From: Spodoptera frugiperda
Taxonomy: Eukaryota > Arthropoda > Insecta > Lepidoptera > Noctuidae
Reading direction: 5' to 3'
NCBI RefSeq assembly: GCF_023101765.2
Contig: NC_064213.1
Coordinates: 4,464,001 to 4,528,000, forward strand
DNA length: 64,000 nucleotides
The notes under the pieces are model-generated. The model ran no database searches. It was given only the letters and a program-made list of their open reading frames with translations, and was not told the DNA's origin. This document shows, one piece after another, positions 23,641 through 34,560 of this stretch. Numbering within the stretch: the first letter of the stretch is position 1; each line of letters begins with the position of its first letter. Position numbers and translations under genes: made by a program.

Positions 23641-25119
23641 AAAACTTATAATTAATGTATGTTATTAAATAATAATATGTTGTACTGTAACAATTATTAC
23701 TTTTGTTTGTGTTGTATTTTTGGCGTACCGTGGCCGGTGCCAAATTTTATTAAAGAAAATAGTTTTAATTTTTCTTTCTTTATATATTGAAAAAATATAT
23801 ATCTCCTAAACTTCTCCCTAAACTGAGATGAAAATTGTAAAATAAAGAAGTGAAAAGTATATGAGAGCGTGTGAGCAATCCAATTTCCTTAGAAAACATA
23901 AACATGTTACAAGTATATTACTAAAACTTCTGAAAACACAATTGGTAATAGGTACATTGCGAAATTCATCCGTGTTTCTTTGACATTCAAGTTCAAAATC
24001 CATTGAATAATTGAATCTGACAAGCTAAACTCATTACGATCAATCAGTTTAGATTGACACAGTAATTAGAACGCTAGTGGCAGACAATGATGGGACGGAA
24101 TACTGATGATATCTCATTAGGACAAATTATGGAACGTTTATTTTTATGGATCGTAACGCTTTTGTTGGTTTTAGGCTAAAATGCTTCTTATGGCGGTATT
24201 ATTTTGATTTATATTTGGATATTCATAATTTTAACAATCTTGAGTAAACCTAGTACTTTACAAGAATGACATGAAATTATTTAAATTTTCTTTATTATTG
24301 AATATTGTGAAAAATATGGTCCACGTTTTAATAATAGAATTAACCTGATTATATTGCTGAAAATCAGATTTTACAGTCGAAATAATACCTAAAACAAATA
24401 CCAGCATAACCCGATCATGTTAAGCTACTGTAATTGTCAATTCGAAACATTCGAAATGAGCCAGATTCCATTCTCATCCGTCATTGGTCGAGATTATTCT
24501 GTTCTGTGCAGATAAAACGTTTTTGTCTGTTCTGTAATTCTCACCTCTAATGCACTACTGAACACAATATGCTTAGTTATTGAGTCATTCAAAATTTTAC
24601 TAATTAAAAACAAACAATATAAATTATGTAAATAAATACAATACATTTTTGACTTCTCCCGCCTTGGGTGAGGTGGGAGGGAGTTTAACGTAACCTGTTA
24701 CGTTGTAAAAACAAACTCTAAATTATGTAAATAAATACCTAAGTTATATAAAAACAAACAACAAGTAACCTTTAATACAATATTTCTTTAAAAGCACGTG
24801 AAACATTTTGTACTGTATTTATCACTCTGTATTTACGATAACAAGAAAAAATGTCCTGTATTTTTCACAGCGAAGGAACAAGATAAAATTCTTAAACATT
24901 TTCTATACAATTTCCTAGCCAACAGTAAGTTTTGCAACAAGAATGCAGCATTGTACGAAACAATTCAGTAGATAAATGCCCTCTATTAAATCCAAACAGT
25001 TTTCGAGAAACGAGATCCTTCACCGTAAGTTGAAAGTATAGGCAATTAACCTTTCTGCAATCTAAGAGAGACAAGAGAAAAATTGCAGGTAGATATCTGT
25101 GATACAACCCGAGTCGTAT
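23641..25119. other. no gene seen; LINE-tail scrap with flanking direct repeats near 24606-24738
   Basis: AT-rich. 24651-24688 holds a reverse-oriented scrap of the family D tail (CTTCTCCCGCCTTGGGTGAG). It is bracketed by about 32-bp direct repeats at 24606-24639 and 24707-24738 (TAAATTATGTAAATAAATAC shared), next to a small hairpin AACGTAAC / GTTACGTT. Confidence 0.5.
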
Positions 25120-25124
25120 AATGG

Positions 25125-25281
25125 TCCGGAGCTGCGGACTACCTAGCAGGTTTACTGAGGCTTCGGCTCGAAAAGCAGAAGTAGGAACAGGGTAGTTTTT
25201 AGTCAGTAAGAGTCTGAAACTCCCTCTCGCTTTCCTCACGGCGGGAGAACTCATTGTATATTTTTTCCCCCTCAATAAAAA
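25125..25281 (+). mobile_element. family D LINE 3' end, fragment
   Basis: GGAGCTGCGGACTACCTAGC, CTTCGGCTCGAAAAGCAGAA, TAGTTTTTAGTCAGTAAGAG, then TTTTTTCCCCCTCAATAAAA. This 157-bp tail corresponds to the last part of the 39957-41411 element. A 205-codon antisense ORF across it and its neighbour is an artefact. Confidence 0.75.
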
Positions 25282-25311
25282 GTTGTATAATGGTATATAC
25301 AGTCCCTGGCC

Positions 25312-25510
25312 ATATTGGCCTTTTAGGGGTAAGGAATTTAAGAGTTGTTGGAGAATCATGGATTGAGAAGATGGATAATCGGATCTTAGGTAACCTTGCT
25401 CACACAACGAAACACAACGCAAGCGTTGTTTCACGTCGGTTTTCTGTGAAGCCGTGGTATCACTCCAGTCACGCCGTCCCATTCTAGCCAAAGCATGGGT
25501 CTCCCACACT
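25312..25510 (+). mobile_element. family A SINE-like element, 3' two-thirds
   Basis: GGCCTTTTAGGGGTAAGGAA, GAGTTGTTGGAGAATC, ACGCAAGCGTTGTTTCACG, CGGTTTTCTGTGAAGCCGTG and CTCCCACACT. It follows the LINE tail at 25125 within about 30 bp. Confidence 0.7.
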
Positions 25511-26159
25511 TCCGTTCAGTTTAGTTCCCAATATAACATAGTAAAATATACTCCGCAAAAGATAAAAGCAAAGTTGAAAACTAAAAGGAAAAAATGTAAC
25601 ATCAAACGACACAACCCATTGTTAAAATTCCTTTCCACCTTTTAGCCAACCACTAAACGTCATTTGATCTTTGAACAATACCTCTATAGTCTACACTACA
25701 CCCAAATTGTTAACAAACAAAGTAGGTACACATGACTATACATAATCAAGCCATACAACCAGTATAAACTGACCTTAGCTTATGTGTAAATATGATACAA
25801 AGCGAGATCATGATAAATTGGTTTTGTATACCTTGTAATATAGCCGTAGCTACTTCAACTAATAATTATATCAGGTACCCGAACCTTTAACAAGTGAAGT
25901 TTGAGAAAGTTCCATTGATGGTATCATTACTAGTAGAGAGAAGTTTGTGGTTCATTAAACTTTTTACTCAATTATGGATAGCATTAGGTGGAGAATAGAT
26001 TGCTTTGTTTCAAATTTACGTGGGGATGTTTATTATTTAGAAGATTTCTTCGTAAACTTCTAATAGGATTAAGCTAAAGGTGTGTTTCTTTTTCTTATTT
26101 GGGATTATATTGTTAATGAAATTAACTATCTTTATAGTTAATTTGACCTTTAAAAGCAC
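25511..26159. other. no gene seen
   Basis: AT-rich; contains the short element at 25757-25823, listed separately. Confidence 0.4.
25757..25823 (+). mobile_element. CCAGTTTA element, copy C
   Basis: AACCAGTATAAACTGACC start, ATGATACAAAGCGAGATCAT middle, AAATTGGTT end. It is more diverged than the other three copies. Confidence 0.6.
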
Positions 26160-26521
26160 CCGCTTTTCTACCAGAGATGTGCTATGCTACTAAAATGTAA
26201 TAGCTAAGCTGTGAAACTATGTGACTGTTTTCTCCGATACTAAGCTCTATAGCTGTGCGAGTAAGATGTACTATGAAGATGCGCAGCTCAAGTATGCGAA
26301 AGCATAACACACATCCATAGCATGCATCCATAGCATACATCTTTCAATATAAGAAAACATGGTTTTCATAGAAAGCTGAGTCTGTCTCCACCAGTGCTAA
26401 ACTAATGTGTACCGATGAATATGATTGGAGGAAGCCAAACGAATCCACAGCAACGTAGAATAGCACATCTCAGTTAGAAAAGCACTCTAACACTCCTCTA
26501 CAACAATTAGAAAAGCACCCA
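26160..26521. mobile_element. MITE, AGGGTGCTTTTC family
   Basis: Left GCACCCGCTTTTCTACC, AGAGATGTGCTATGCTAC. Right, on the opposite strand, the same TTTTCTAACTGAGATGTGCT followed by ATTCTAC. A further AGAAAAGCACCC lies at the extreme right. Arms are about 35-40 bp and the body about 360 bp. A minimal relative is at 33694-33729. Confidence 0.65.
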
Positions 26522-27870
26522 AAAACAAAACATTTTAGTTTCCCTCAACATCTCACAACTCAAAAATCGCCGTCTCATTGACGTCAACTGTGACAATCTA
26601 ATCAAACGTCCCATCAACAAGGATTTTATTGTCGCCTAATAAAATAGAGACTCCAAATCACATCGGACTGATGTAATGAAAAAAGACACATCTGCGAAGC
26701 TTGTTTTATTTGAAACGAGAAGCTTGGTGCTATATAATGCCATATAAAATACGCTTTACAACTTAGTTTATCGTTTCTATAAAGGCTTATGCAGATGGTA
26801 GTGAATGAGCGTTTAAAAGGCCGCAAGACGTTTTAAGTATTATGTGTTAGTTATAAAACATACAAAAGATATTATAACTTCACGCTATTTTTTTTTCTTT
26901 GAAGAGCTTTGTTTATAGAGTCGAGTTCCTCGTTAAATAGTTACGTGAGTAAGCCTAAAAATATAATAATTAATTTTGAAGGGCTTGTCTAAACGTGACC
27001 ATTATTATGTGTTGCTGTCTCATCCTATGTCATGTAGTGAGGTCATTGCCACTTACCAGACCTCATTTTCGGGGTTCACTATAATAGTTAAATAGACGTA
27101 AGGCCCTATTGACTATTCAAATTTGGTCATTAGCAGTTAAAAGCATGGTTAGGCTAGGAAGAAAATTATTACATGATATAAATCATAGTCTCTTTTTAAC
27201 CAAATTCAAAAATAATAGGATTCGCACTTTAACACGTATGTTGAAGGTGTTATCTAAAATGAATCTATCGATCTCTAGTCATCTACATAATTATATGCTT
27301 ACATCTTTAAAACTACGCAAGGAATTTTAATGCTGTTTCTTTTAATAGATAAAATTTTTATTCAAAGAAAGTTTATTAATGATGTAGGTTTATTTTTATA
27401 AATAGAGTGATCACAGAGAAATTATACATGTATAATATAGAAAACAAACAAATTCGTGCAGAACCGGGGCGGATGGCTAGTCAAAAATATTTAACCTAAT
27501 TATGCCAGGCAAACCTGGTTTGCAAAGCGCAAGCAGCTGCGAATACCCGTAATAATTTGCTTACGACCACTTAAAATACTAAGGCACACTTCCACCCCCG
27601 CTAAAGGGAATTGTAATAAGAATTATATTTTATTCCCCATTTTACGTATCAGCAGGAAATGGGGTATTTTAGGGCCTATTATCGATTTAATGTGTCCGTT
27701 CGTAAATATTTGTTGGTTTTGCTTGAATTAAGTGCGCGGAAGAGATTTTGTTTTTGTTTTGTTTTTGTTTGTATTTGTATTGTTTGATTTGTGGTTGAGA
27801 AAATAATTGTGAATAAGACTTACTTACATATTATGTAAAAGTCGAAAAGTAGTACAGAAGATTACTATTT
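26522..27870. other. no gene seen
   Basis: AT-rich. The ORFs at 26626-26826 (-) and 27109-27330 (+) have no support. 27290-27480 contains the degraded reverse end of a retroelement tail (GAACCGGGGCGGATGGCTAG). Confidence 0.4.
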
Positions 27871-27986
27871 GTCGTACTCAGAGACATTTTATGATTACTT
27901 AAACTATTCCTTAGTAAATATTTTGTTACGAAAACAATTGCTAAGGACTGGGTTAAGTAAACATTAAATGAGTCTGAGTGCGGCAG
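27871..27986. mobile_element. foldback MITE, ACTCAGAG family, copy 2
   Basis: GTCGTACTCAGAGACATTTT to AAATGAGTCTGAGTGCGGCA, with inner ACTATTCCTTAGTAA and CAATTGCTAAGGACTGGG. It is about 116 bp and largely self-complementary. Confidence 0.75.
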
Positions 27987-28679
27987 TATATTGGAGACAA
28001 GACTCAATTTTTTATACTAATACACATTTTTACGGAGACAAATTCTAGGGCTTTTCTTGACACATTATAATAAAGCATTTAATTTTCAACCTGATTCATC
28101 AAAGTCAGCCCTAAATATTTATTACCTTACATTATTATCCACCGAATAAATTGCTAAAGTTAAAGTTCAACGCAAACATAAACACTTTACAAACATACTT
28201 CTTGTAAAAATGCGAAGACGATTTTATTAGCACGTAACATCTTCAGCGAAACGATTTTATGTCGTAGTCGTACGTGCTATTGCCTCATCGAGCAAGGAAA
28301 GCATTTTCTCACATTTTCCAGCAAAGTTTTTAAAATGATATTGCCGCTCGCTTCGTAACATACTTTAAGGAGGTGAAACCTATAAAATTGGTTCGACTTC
28401 AACTCAGTCCCCATCACTCAATAAAAATAAAAACGGTTGTGACGTAGTAAAAGTTTTATAAAAGGCGAAGTGGAGTACTTTCATGTAATGTATTGTAATT
28501 CAAGCGGTTGATTTGGGTATTTATGGTGGATTTAAAAGATTGAGTTTTCTTTCGTTTTGATTATTTCTATTTTTTGATCAGGGTATAAATACCCTGTTTT
28601 AGATAAGATCGCTAACCACAAACAAGATTAAACTGAGTCATAGCAGTATTGACACGGAGTTACGAATTGCCTATTACAG
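27987..28679. other. no gene seen
   Basis: AT-rich; nothing recognised. Confidence 0.4.
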
Positions 28680-28802
28680 GATCTTACTTGACAAGCAGAA
28701 GTAAGATTGGGGTGGTTTTTACTCAGTAAGACTGAAACTCCCTCTTGCCTCGTCCAAGGCGGGATTTCTCCTGCACTTTGGATGATTTCCCCCCTCAAAA
28801 AA
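28680..28802 (+). mobile_element. family D LINE 3' end, fragment
   Basis: GACAAGCAGAAGTAAGATTG, GGTGGTTTTTACTCAGTAAG, then GGATGATTTCCCCCCTC and an A-run. Confidence 0.65.
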
Positions 28803-29070
28803 TCACATTTTTCTACTCCATTCACCATATACAGTAACATCCACTGACAGTAAAATTTTGACCCATTCACAAAGCCCTTTCACACAATAAATTCTCCATG
28901 ACAGCCGAATACACATGGTACACCAGTTTTCAATTAAACACAGATGCTAGGAAACAAACGCACAAAACAGGAAATCTGATGCGAACCTTTATAACTTCGT
29001 CAAAGGGTCGGCAGAAAGGTAAATACCAAGTCTCATATCCCAGTACATAGTTACACGTCAAGTTATGCAA

Positions 29071-29136
29071 AACCAGTATAAATTGACTGTTCAATGTGTG
29101 GAAAGATCATACAAAAGGAGACCATGTTAACTGGTT
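29071..29136 (+). mobile_element. CCAGTTTA element, copy D
   Basis: AACCAGTATAAATTGACTG, TGTGTGGAAAGATCATACAA, GGAGACCATG, TTAACTGGTT. A clean 66-bp copy with complementary ends. Confidence 0.65.
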
Positions 29137-30000
29137 TTTTATAGCTTTTGAATTGACATGTGCGCCCAATATTTTATCAGTGAACGAGTGTGTTTGCATT
29201 TGAGGACTTTATTACTGGTTTTATTTTTGTTTGTATATAAACAGCGCAATGTATGTGTAAAATATGTATGAATGGTATCTATAGAAAATTATTTAAGGGA
29301 AAAATTCAGCAGCTTTTTTTGGAGCGTTGTTAATAGTGTTGAAAAGAATCAAATGTAAAAAAAAACTAAATATGATTAATAGGATTGTGCCTCAGGGTTG
29401 AAATGATCAAGTCTAAGTTTATTTTTACTGCCATGTTTACTAACTTCACATCATACATTCTGTTCTATGCTTTATTTATTCGTAAGAAAGCATACGTGTA
29501 CTTTAAGCTCTAGAGCAGATTATTACTGCAATCTACAGTTTCATGAATGAGAAAATTCATACCTGATAATTATAAAGATATTCTTATAAACCCATCTCAT
29601 TAACACATTTCGCAACAAAGTACAAACAAATCATTCCCTTAAGAAACTAACTACAATTTTCCTACAAACGGGAACTTATCTAAACCAATTAAAAGAAAAT
29701 AATCAATCAGCTATAAGCCTATATCGTGAGAATCTATGCCACGCAATGTTTAAAACAATATGGCCCATAGTTCTAAATTTAGATTCAAGCTGCAGGATTT
29801 ACCGTGACCTTCGTAAGTAATGCTGCATTGCGGTTCGGAATCACGCTACTCAGTTTTACTGCAAGCCAAGTAATTCAACTGACCTTGGCAGTCGATGATA
29901 CACTCCAGATAGTAAATGAAGGTATCTGATTGGATCCGTATTCTAATTTATTGTGTTCTTGTTATAAAATGTACAATAGTACACACACTTTTCATCATTA
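29137..30000. other. no gene seen
   Basis: AT-rich; nothing recognised. Confidence 0.4.
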
Positions 30001-30066
30001 GTATTATAAGTCCCATGTAGTGAGGCTATTGCCATATACCGGGCAGAATTCCAGATTCCGTGCTAC
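30001..30066 (+). repeat. family C dispersed repeat, fragment
   Basis: AAGTCCCATGTAGTGAGGCT, ATTGCCATATACCGGGCA, CAGATTCCGTGCTACGAG: the central part of family C only. Confidence 0.6.
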
Positions 30067-30120
30067 GAGTAATAGCTTGATATTTTTCTTCGATAATGAA
30101 TAAGTTTTTTTTAATATAGC

Positions 30121-30249
30121 GTTGCCCCACACTAGGATTTTTTTCTGTGTCGTGGGTGCGTTGACAAACATACACATGACTCTCAGACTCGAAGCAACAA
30201 TTTGTGGATCACAGAAAGAGTTACTCCGTGCGAACCCTCTACTTCCTAG
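30121..30249 (-). mobile_element. family B SINE
   Basis: GTTGCCCCACACTAGGATTT start, GTGGGTGCGTTGACAAACAT, GAAGCAACAATTTGTGGATC and TTACTCCGTGCG at the tRNA-like side, with part of the B-box deleted. Confidence 0.7.
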
Positions 30250-30813
30250 TCTACCCTCTAGTCAAGTGCAGTGTATACGTGTTTTCCATTTAATTATTAC
30301 ATACACAACATAATTTATATTTATGTTTTAATAGAACTAGAAATTAAATTAAACATCTGTTGTAGGTACATACCCTTTACCCTAACAACACCTGTTTGAA
30401 TCACAATTAAAAATCATAATTTTACCTACAAAGAAATAATAGTAACGAAACCTTTTATAGTAATAAAGCTTAGCCTTGAAAGATGTAAAAATGCGATACC
30501 ATTTGCTAGAAACCCCGACAGTATCAGATTTGTATGTTCATTCTTAGATTTTATTTTATTCAAATAGGTAAGTGCATGTTCGTGTACGCTAAGTCCATAT
30601 TTTTTCATAAGACTAAATAAATTTCACTTGCCAACAGAAATCAAGGGAACAATAAATAGTCTGGATCGTGGAAATTTTCAATTTACCTAGAAATTATCAA
30701 AATGCTTTTAATTTAATAAATCTATAGAGTTGTTAGATTTTATACGAGTTGGCGATCTTGAATCATTAAAGTAAGATTAAGTATGGTCTGTTAATTTGAC
30801 AAAAAGGAATTTA
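30250..30813. other. no gene seen
   Basis: AT-rich; a 60-codon minus ORF at 30426 is unsupported. Confidence 0.4.
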
Positions 30814-31178
30814 AGGTGTTCTTAAATATTTGCCACGGCTTTACTGGGAGGTAGTGTTGTGTTTGAAGATTACAACAGTAAATATAAATTATTAATTATG
30901 ATTTTCTTCTTTCATAAAAGTAAATCTACCTACGTGTGATTTATATCTTTCAGTGCCTTTATCGTTTTTTTTTCAATGAAAGCAATTGTTTTCGCTGAAG
31001 CAACACATCTTGCGTATTTGTTAACCACGCTATGCAGAGTAGAGTGAATGTTTATTTTACTTCCTTATGTTTTCAAATTAAATTAACTGATGCGGGGTGC
31101 GAAATTTCTTCACTATTGTAATCTTCAAAGACAACACTACCTCCTATTAAAGCCATGGCAGGTAATTTTAGAACACCT
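30814..31178. mobile_element. MITE, AGGTGTTCT family, copy 2 (TA target)
   Basis: Terminal inverted repeats of about 65 bp. Left AGGTGTTCTTAAATATTTGC, right (complement) AGGTGTTCTAAAATTACCTG, both continuing through GGCTTTA, GGAGGTAGTGTTGT and TTTGAAGATTACAA. TA lies at 30812-30813 and 31179-31180. No ORF: a non-autonomous Tc1/mariner-type element is the simplest reading. Confidence 0.75.
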
Positions 31179-31555
31179 TATATATTCTAGTATTTTTAAT
31201 TTAGTTCACCTTAAATTTTCAATGACCAGAACGAGATTGGATTAATTCTGTCTAAGGTTATTCAGAGTACAGTAAGTGAGTTTAGTAGAATTGATGAAAA
31301 TGTACAATCAAGTAATGATATAAGTTTTGATGAGAAATATTTGGAAGGAGATTAGCTTAAAAATATTAAAATTACTTTCGTAACTACAAAGTCTACTTAC
31401 AATTTTGCAATCAATACTGAAGATGAGACAAATTATAATAACGTAGATAAGTTTTTGAAATGTGTACTTTATATTGATGTGTTCATAAGGTTCAATGTTG
31501 ATTGCAGAATTGATTGAGTATCTACAAATAGAGAAGAAAATGAAATTACATTTAC

Positions 31556-31633
31556 CGAACACGCAGATGGTGCTGAATGAGCCCCACATGTGCCTCCAGC
31601 CGCTGCAGCGGCTAAAGCACTGCTTCCTGGCAC
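31556..31633 (-). CDS. FN3/TM membrane protein, cytoplasmic Ala/Ser-rich exon
   Basis: A 78-bp exon of 26 codons on the minus strand, read VPGSSALAAAAAGGTCGAHS... ending SACS. Upstream is a good acceptor (TTTTCGCTTGGCAG), downstream a GTAAAT donor. Both borders are phase 0, matching the phase-0 donor of the transmembrane exon at 32986, 1.35 kb away. GC content jumps sharply at the borders. It would extend the cytoplasmic tail after the membrane segment. It has no catalytic or known domain. Less certain than the TM exon because it is short and low-complexity. A plus-strand ORF beginning MPPAAAAAKALLPG is the antisense shadow. Confidence 0.65.
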
Positions 31634-32985
31634 CTGCCAAGCGAAAACCAATCATAACAACTACGAATTAAATTCCAAAATGGGATTGAAGCTTAAAATA
31701 CCTAGAGATCTGATACAATTTAATTTAAGAAGTATGACATTTATACGTTCTTGTAAAGCCCTCAAAATTTTGTTGAAGCAAGCAAAAATTTTGGTTCATA
31801 ATTGTAACCAACTTATGACTGATGACGGCAAAATTTATGTTGATTAAGCTTAAAATAGTGTTATTATAATTTTAGGGCCACGAAACAGAAGATTTTTACT
31901 GCAAGCTAAGCTGGACGGAAACTAGAAGTACCTATCTACTGTAACAATACCTACATTATAAAATTTCAACAAGGATTGAAAATATTAATGGTACATTATG
32001 CAGAAGCAAATATAAAAGAGGTTTGGTAACATCGGAGACAAAGAGGTTATCCGAAGAATTCATGGCAATTTGGACTAAATACTTTATCATGAGAACTAAG
32101 GTAGAGGATACTAGAATTACTGGGAAAGATTATAGATTAGCAATTTTTGGGCCATGAACAAACCATATTGAAATCCTATAGCGACGTCGGTACATGAGAT
32201 GTACATTGATCCACCTGTTGAAATCATATTGATTGGTACGAATCAAATTTTGTATAACAACTATCGTGTCACATACTAAATTAATTGAAAATAACGTTGC
32301 TCATAAGGACGAGTCCCGTTGTGACTCGAAACTAGTAGAGCTTTTCTTGAAACTAGTAGAGCTTTTCTTAGATATTCACAGGAGTAAACCATTATTTTCA
32401 ATTAAAATAATAAACTTCTAAAACCAAAATGTAATAAAATTCAATTGTAAAATAATCCTCTTAGTATTCTTAATTGCATTTCAAATTAATTTAGATAAAA
32501 GAAATAGAATTCATCAAGTAAATCTTTTAAGTAATTTGATTGTTAGCTCCCATTGTGCATAGTGAATTGAATAGAAATTAACTAAACTAAAATAATTCAT
32601 TAAAAACTTTAGCTTTGCTCATGATTTTTCTTAAACTTATTTCTAGCTAATTGTTATCATTAACTTTATTATGAACAGCTTTCATATCTTAGTTTTAATC
32701 TGATTTTATTATTTTTGACTATCTCTATTAACTTTACTTTCGTAAATTCTTCATTAGCATCTTTAACTAGCTACTCCCGTAGTTTCACCCACTCTGCTGG
32801 GCTCCTATTAAATCATAGGGTAATATTTCATAGCCTTTAGCTGTCCTCGATAAATGAACTACCCAACACAAATAGCATTATTCAATTCAAACCAGTGGTT
32901 CTAAAGTTTAGCCGTTCAAATAAACAAATTTTTCAGCTTTGTATATTACTATAGGTGTAAATATCATTAATGTCATTAGATTTAC
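31634..32985 (-). other. intron between the TM and Ala/Ser exons
   Basis: Bounded by the 32985 donor GTAAAT and the 31634 acceptor. It contains a family I repeat at 32772-32955. Several plus-strand frames in 31.64-32.29 kb look protein-like but are broken by stops. A 22-bp tandem duplication (GAAACTAGTAGAGCTTTTCT) lies at about 32325-32370. Confidence 0.6.
32772..32955 (+). repeat. family I retroelement-tail repeat, intronic
   Basis: CTCCCGTAGTTTCACCCACT, GGGCTCCTATTAAATCATAG, ATTTCATAGCCT, TCGATAAATGAACTACCCAA and TTCAGCTTTGTATATTA. Related to 39170-39355. It ends about 30 bp from the donor of the TM exon. Confidence 0.6.
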
Positions 32986-33123
32986 CTTTAATTGTTCCTG
33001 TTTATAGTCTGGCTGGTATGGCAGCAGCATTCTGATCTTTCCCCATCTATTGAAGAACAGTGCGATCGCCCCAATCCATACGATTAGCACCAATACTACT
33101 ATGCCAATCTCCACGCCTCGTAT
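32986..33123 (-). CDS. FN3 membrane protein (FNDC4/5-like), transmembrane exon
   Basis: A 138-bp exon, 46 codons, phase 0 at both ends. The acceptor is TTTTTAACACAG and the donor AAAG|GTAAAT. It begins IRGVE, then has a hydrophobic stretch of about 21 residues (IGIVVLVLIVWIGAIALFF), then a basic stop-transfer side (NRWGKIRMLLPYQPDYKQEQLK is the tail region). A single-pass type I membrane protein follows from the FN3 domain upstream. The hydrophobic pattern with W.G.IALF followed by an aromatic/basic segment resembles the TM of vertebrate FNDC4/FNDC5. That assignment is from memory of the family and is not computed. I cannot tell if the protein is shed like irisin. Confidence 0.82.
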
Positions 33124-33564
33124 CTGTGTTAAAAATACGTATTAGTATTACTTGCTAAAATAGGAACAGAAATAATTACGGTTTAACTAATTCTGAATTT
33201 TAAAACATTCATGATAAGAACCATTTTACCTTACATGTTAAACATTGAATTATTCTCTATTTAAGGCTAAACAACTGAACCTAATTATGCTAATTGACAT
33301 GGATATTGATTCAATTATGTCTTCTGTGAAATTCGACTGGAGGTTAATTATAGATTAGAATTAAATCTTAAGACATAATGCTTTAACGACATTCGGTAAT
33401 TTACCTGATTACAAGATCTAATTACATAGGTATCTGATTAAGCCGTTGCTATGTAAAAGCAACATTTTGTTAATCATTCCTGCTCTATGTACGTTATCTT
33501 GTTACTATGCGTACAGTCAGCACAATAATTTGGTATACAGGTACAAATTATGATCTGTTTAGAG

Positions 33565-33620
33565 CAGTGGTTCTCAACTGATAGTCCGTGAACTACTAGT
33601 GGGCTGTAGAAAACAAGAAA
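33565..33620 (+). mobile_element. hAT-type MITE end (remnant)
   Basis: CAGTGGTTCTCAACTG is the typical terminal motif of many non-autonomous hAT elements. The opposite end was not found, so this is a one-ended remnant. Confidence 0.45.
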
Positions 33621-33693
33621 TGGCCCATGAAATGAATATAAAAAAAAAGAAAATACAAAGACTTAAACCTCTATCCCAGAAACACCATAGTTC

Positions 33694-33729
33694 AGGGTGC
33701 TTTTCACATCTCTGGTGGAAAAGTGCCCT
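33694..33729. mobile_element. minimal 36-bp AGGGTGCTTTTC element
   Basis: AGGGTGCTTTTCAC, eight middle bases, then TGGAAAAGTGCCCT. The 12-14 bp ends are complementary with few mismatches. It looks like the two ends of the 26160-26521 MITE family with the body deleted. Confidence 0.55.
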
Positions 33730-34001
33730 AAATATCTAATTAAACTTATATGAAAGGAAACACTTGATTTGAAATAAATAAAAAAAAAACAAACATAAAA
33801 AATAATAATCTAAAAATCACTGTTGTACAATTATGGGACCACATGAACTACCTTAGTAACAGTGGTCCTTAAAACAACAAGAATTATAAAAGTGATCCTT
33901 GACCAGAAAAAGGAATCCTTCATTTAGAGCATTCTAGATACATTACTTACATCCAAATTAAAACCATTTCATAACTTCTAAGCATCCTCACTATACTTTA
34001 C

Positions 34002-34099
34002 CGTGGGAAACGTGGGCGAGGGATCAGGCGGAGACACGGACGATCGGGGCGTAGCTCCCACCAGCCCACCGTCCTGCTGCGGAGACGTCCGCGGGGGCT
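34002..34099 (-). CDS. FN3 membrane protein (FNDC4/5-like), Pro/Ser-rich linker exon
   Basis: A 98-bp GC-rich exon. The first two bases (AG) complete a Glu codon with the G left by the FN3 exon donor. Then come 32 codons, PPRTSPQQDGGLVGATPRSS and on to PDPSPTFPT, ending in phase 0 at ACG|GTAAAG. The acceptor is ATGTTTGCGCAG. The exon would be the extracellular stalk between the FN3 domain and the membrane. The stop-free frame, the exact phase fit to both neighbours and the GC contrast with the flanks support it. There is no domain of its own; such linkers are typically poorly conserved. Confidence 0.75.
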
Positions 34100-34390
34100 C
34101 TGCGCAAACATGGTACTAGCATTAGTTGATAATATCTATAATATAAAAAATATTCGGGTTTTCTTTCCCGACGCTGTAGAACTCCAAAACGCACGAACCG
34201 ATTTCCACGGTTTTGCATTCGATGAAAAGGGTTCCGGGCTACGTAAGGTTTACAGCAAAAAAAAAATCAGAAAAAAATTCAAGAGAAAAGCAGGAAAACA
34301 GGAAAAATCATTGGTGGCGAATCGGAGTTCGCCGGGTTTGCTAGTCATTGTATAATTTTCTCTATTCATTAGATCTTTAACCCAAAAATG

Positions 34391-34560
34391 TCGTGTTGGT
34401 CTTGAGGTTAAAACGCCTACTTCTTAAACAATGAGCTGTTTGAAACTAGGCAGGTACGAATGTGACTTTTACCGAGTTATTCTGTACTTTTTGAGATTAT
34501 TGAGACACCGCTTACAGATGGCGAAGGAAAACATTGTGAGTCAATCTGGACTAAAGTAAA
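34391..34560 (+). mobile_element. family E tRNA-derived SINE, degraded head
   Basis: A TTGAGGTTAAAACGCCTACTT head, GAAACTAGGCAGGTACGAAT at the former B-box, ACCGAGTTATTCTGTACTTT and GAGACACCGCTTACAGATGG in the tail. Same tail as 44427-44622. Confidence 0.6.

Larger units (their letters stand above)
33124..34001 (-). other. intron between linker and TM exons, with MITE remnants
   Basis: The 878-bp intron holds a hAT-type terminal sequence (CAGTGGTTCTCAACTG, from about 33565) and the 36-bp AGGGTGCTTTTC palindrome at 33694-33729. The rest is AT-rich. Confidence 0.65.

Noticed and set aside
24892..25509. 205-codon minus ORF, the second longest in the window
   Set aside because: It runs antisense through a family A repeat and a LINE tail, then into unique sequence. 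The peptide over the repeats matches the same readings at other LINE-tail copies, so it is a repeat artefact.
31215..32290. Plus-strand series of protein-like open segments broken by stops and frame changes, which first looked like a decayed inserted gene
   Set aside because: It runs antisense through the well-supported 31556-31633 exon. The number of stops is within what chance gives when many frames of AT-rich DNA are scanned, and no family was recognised.
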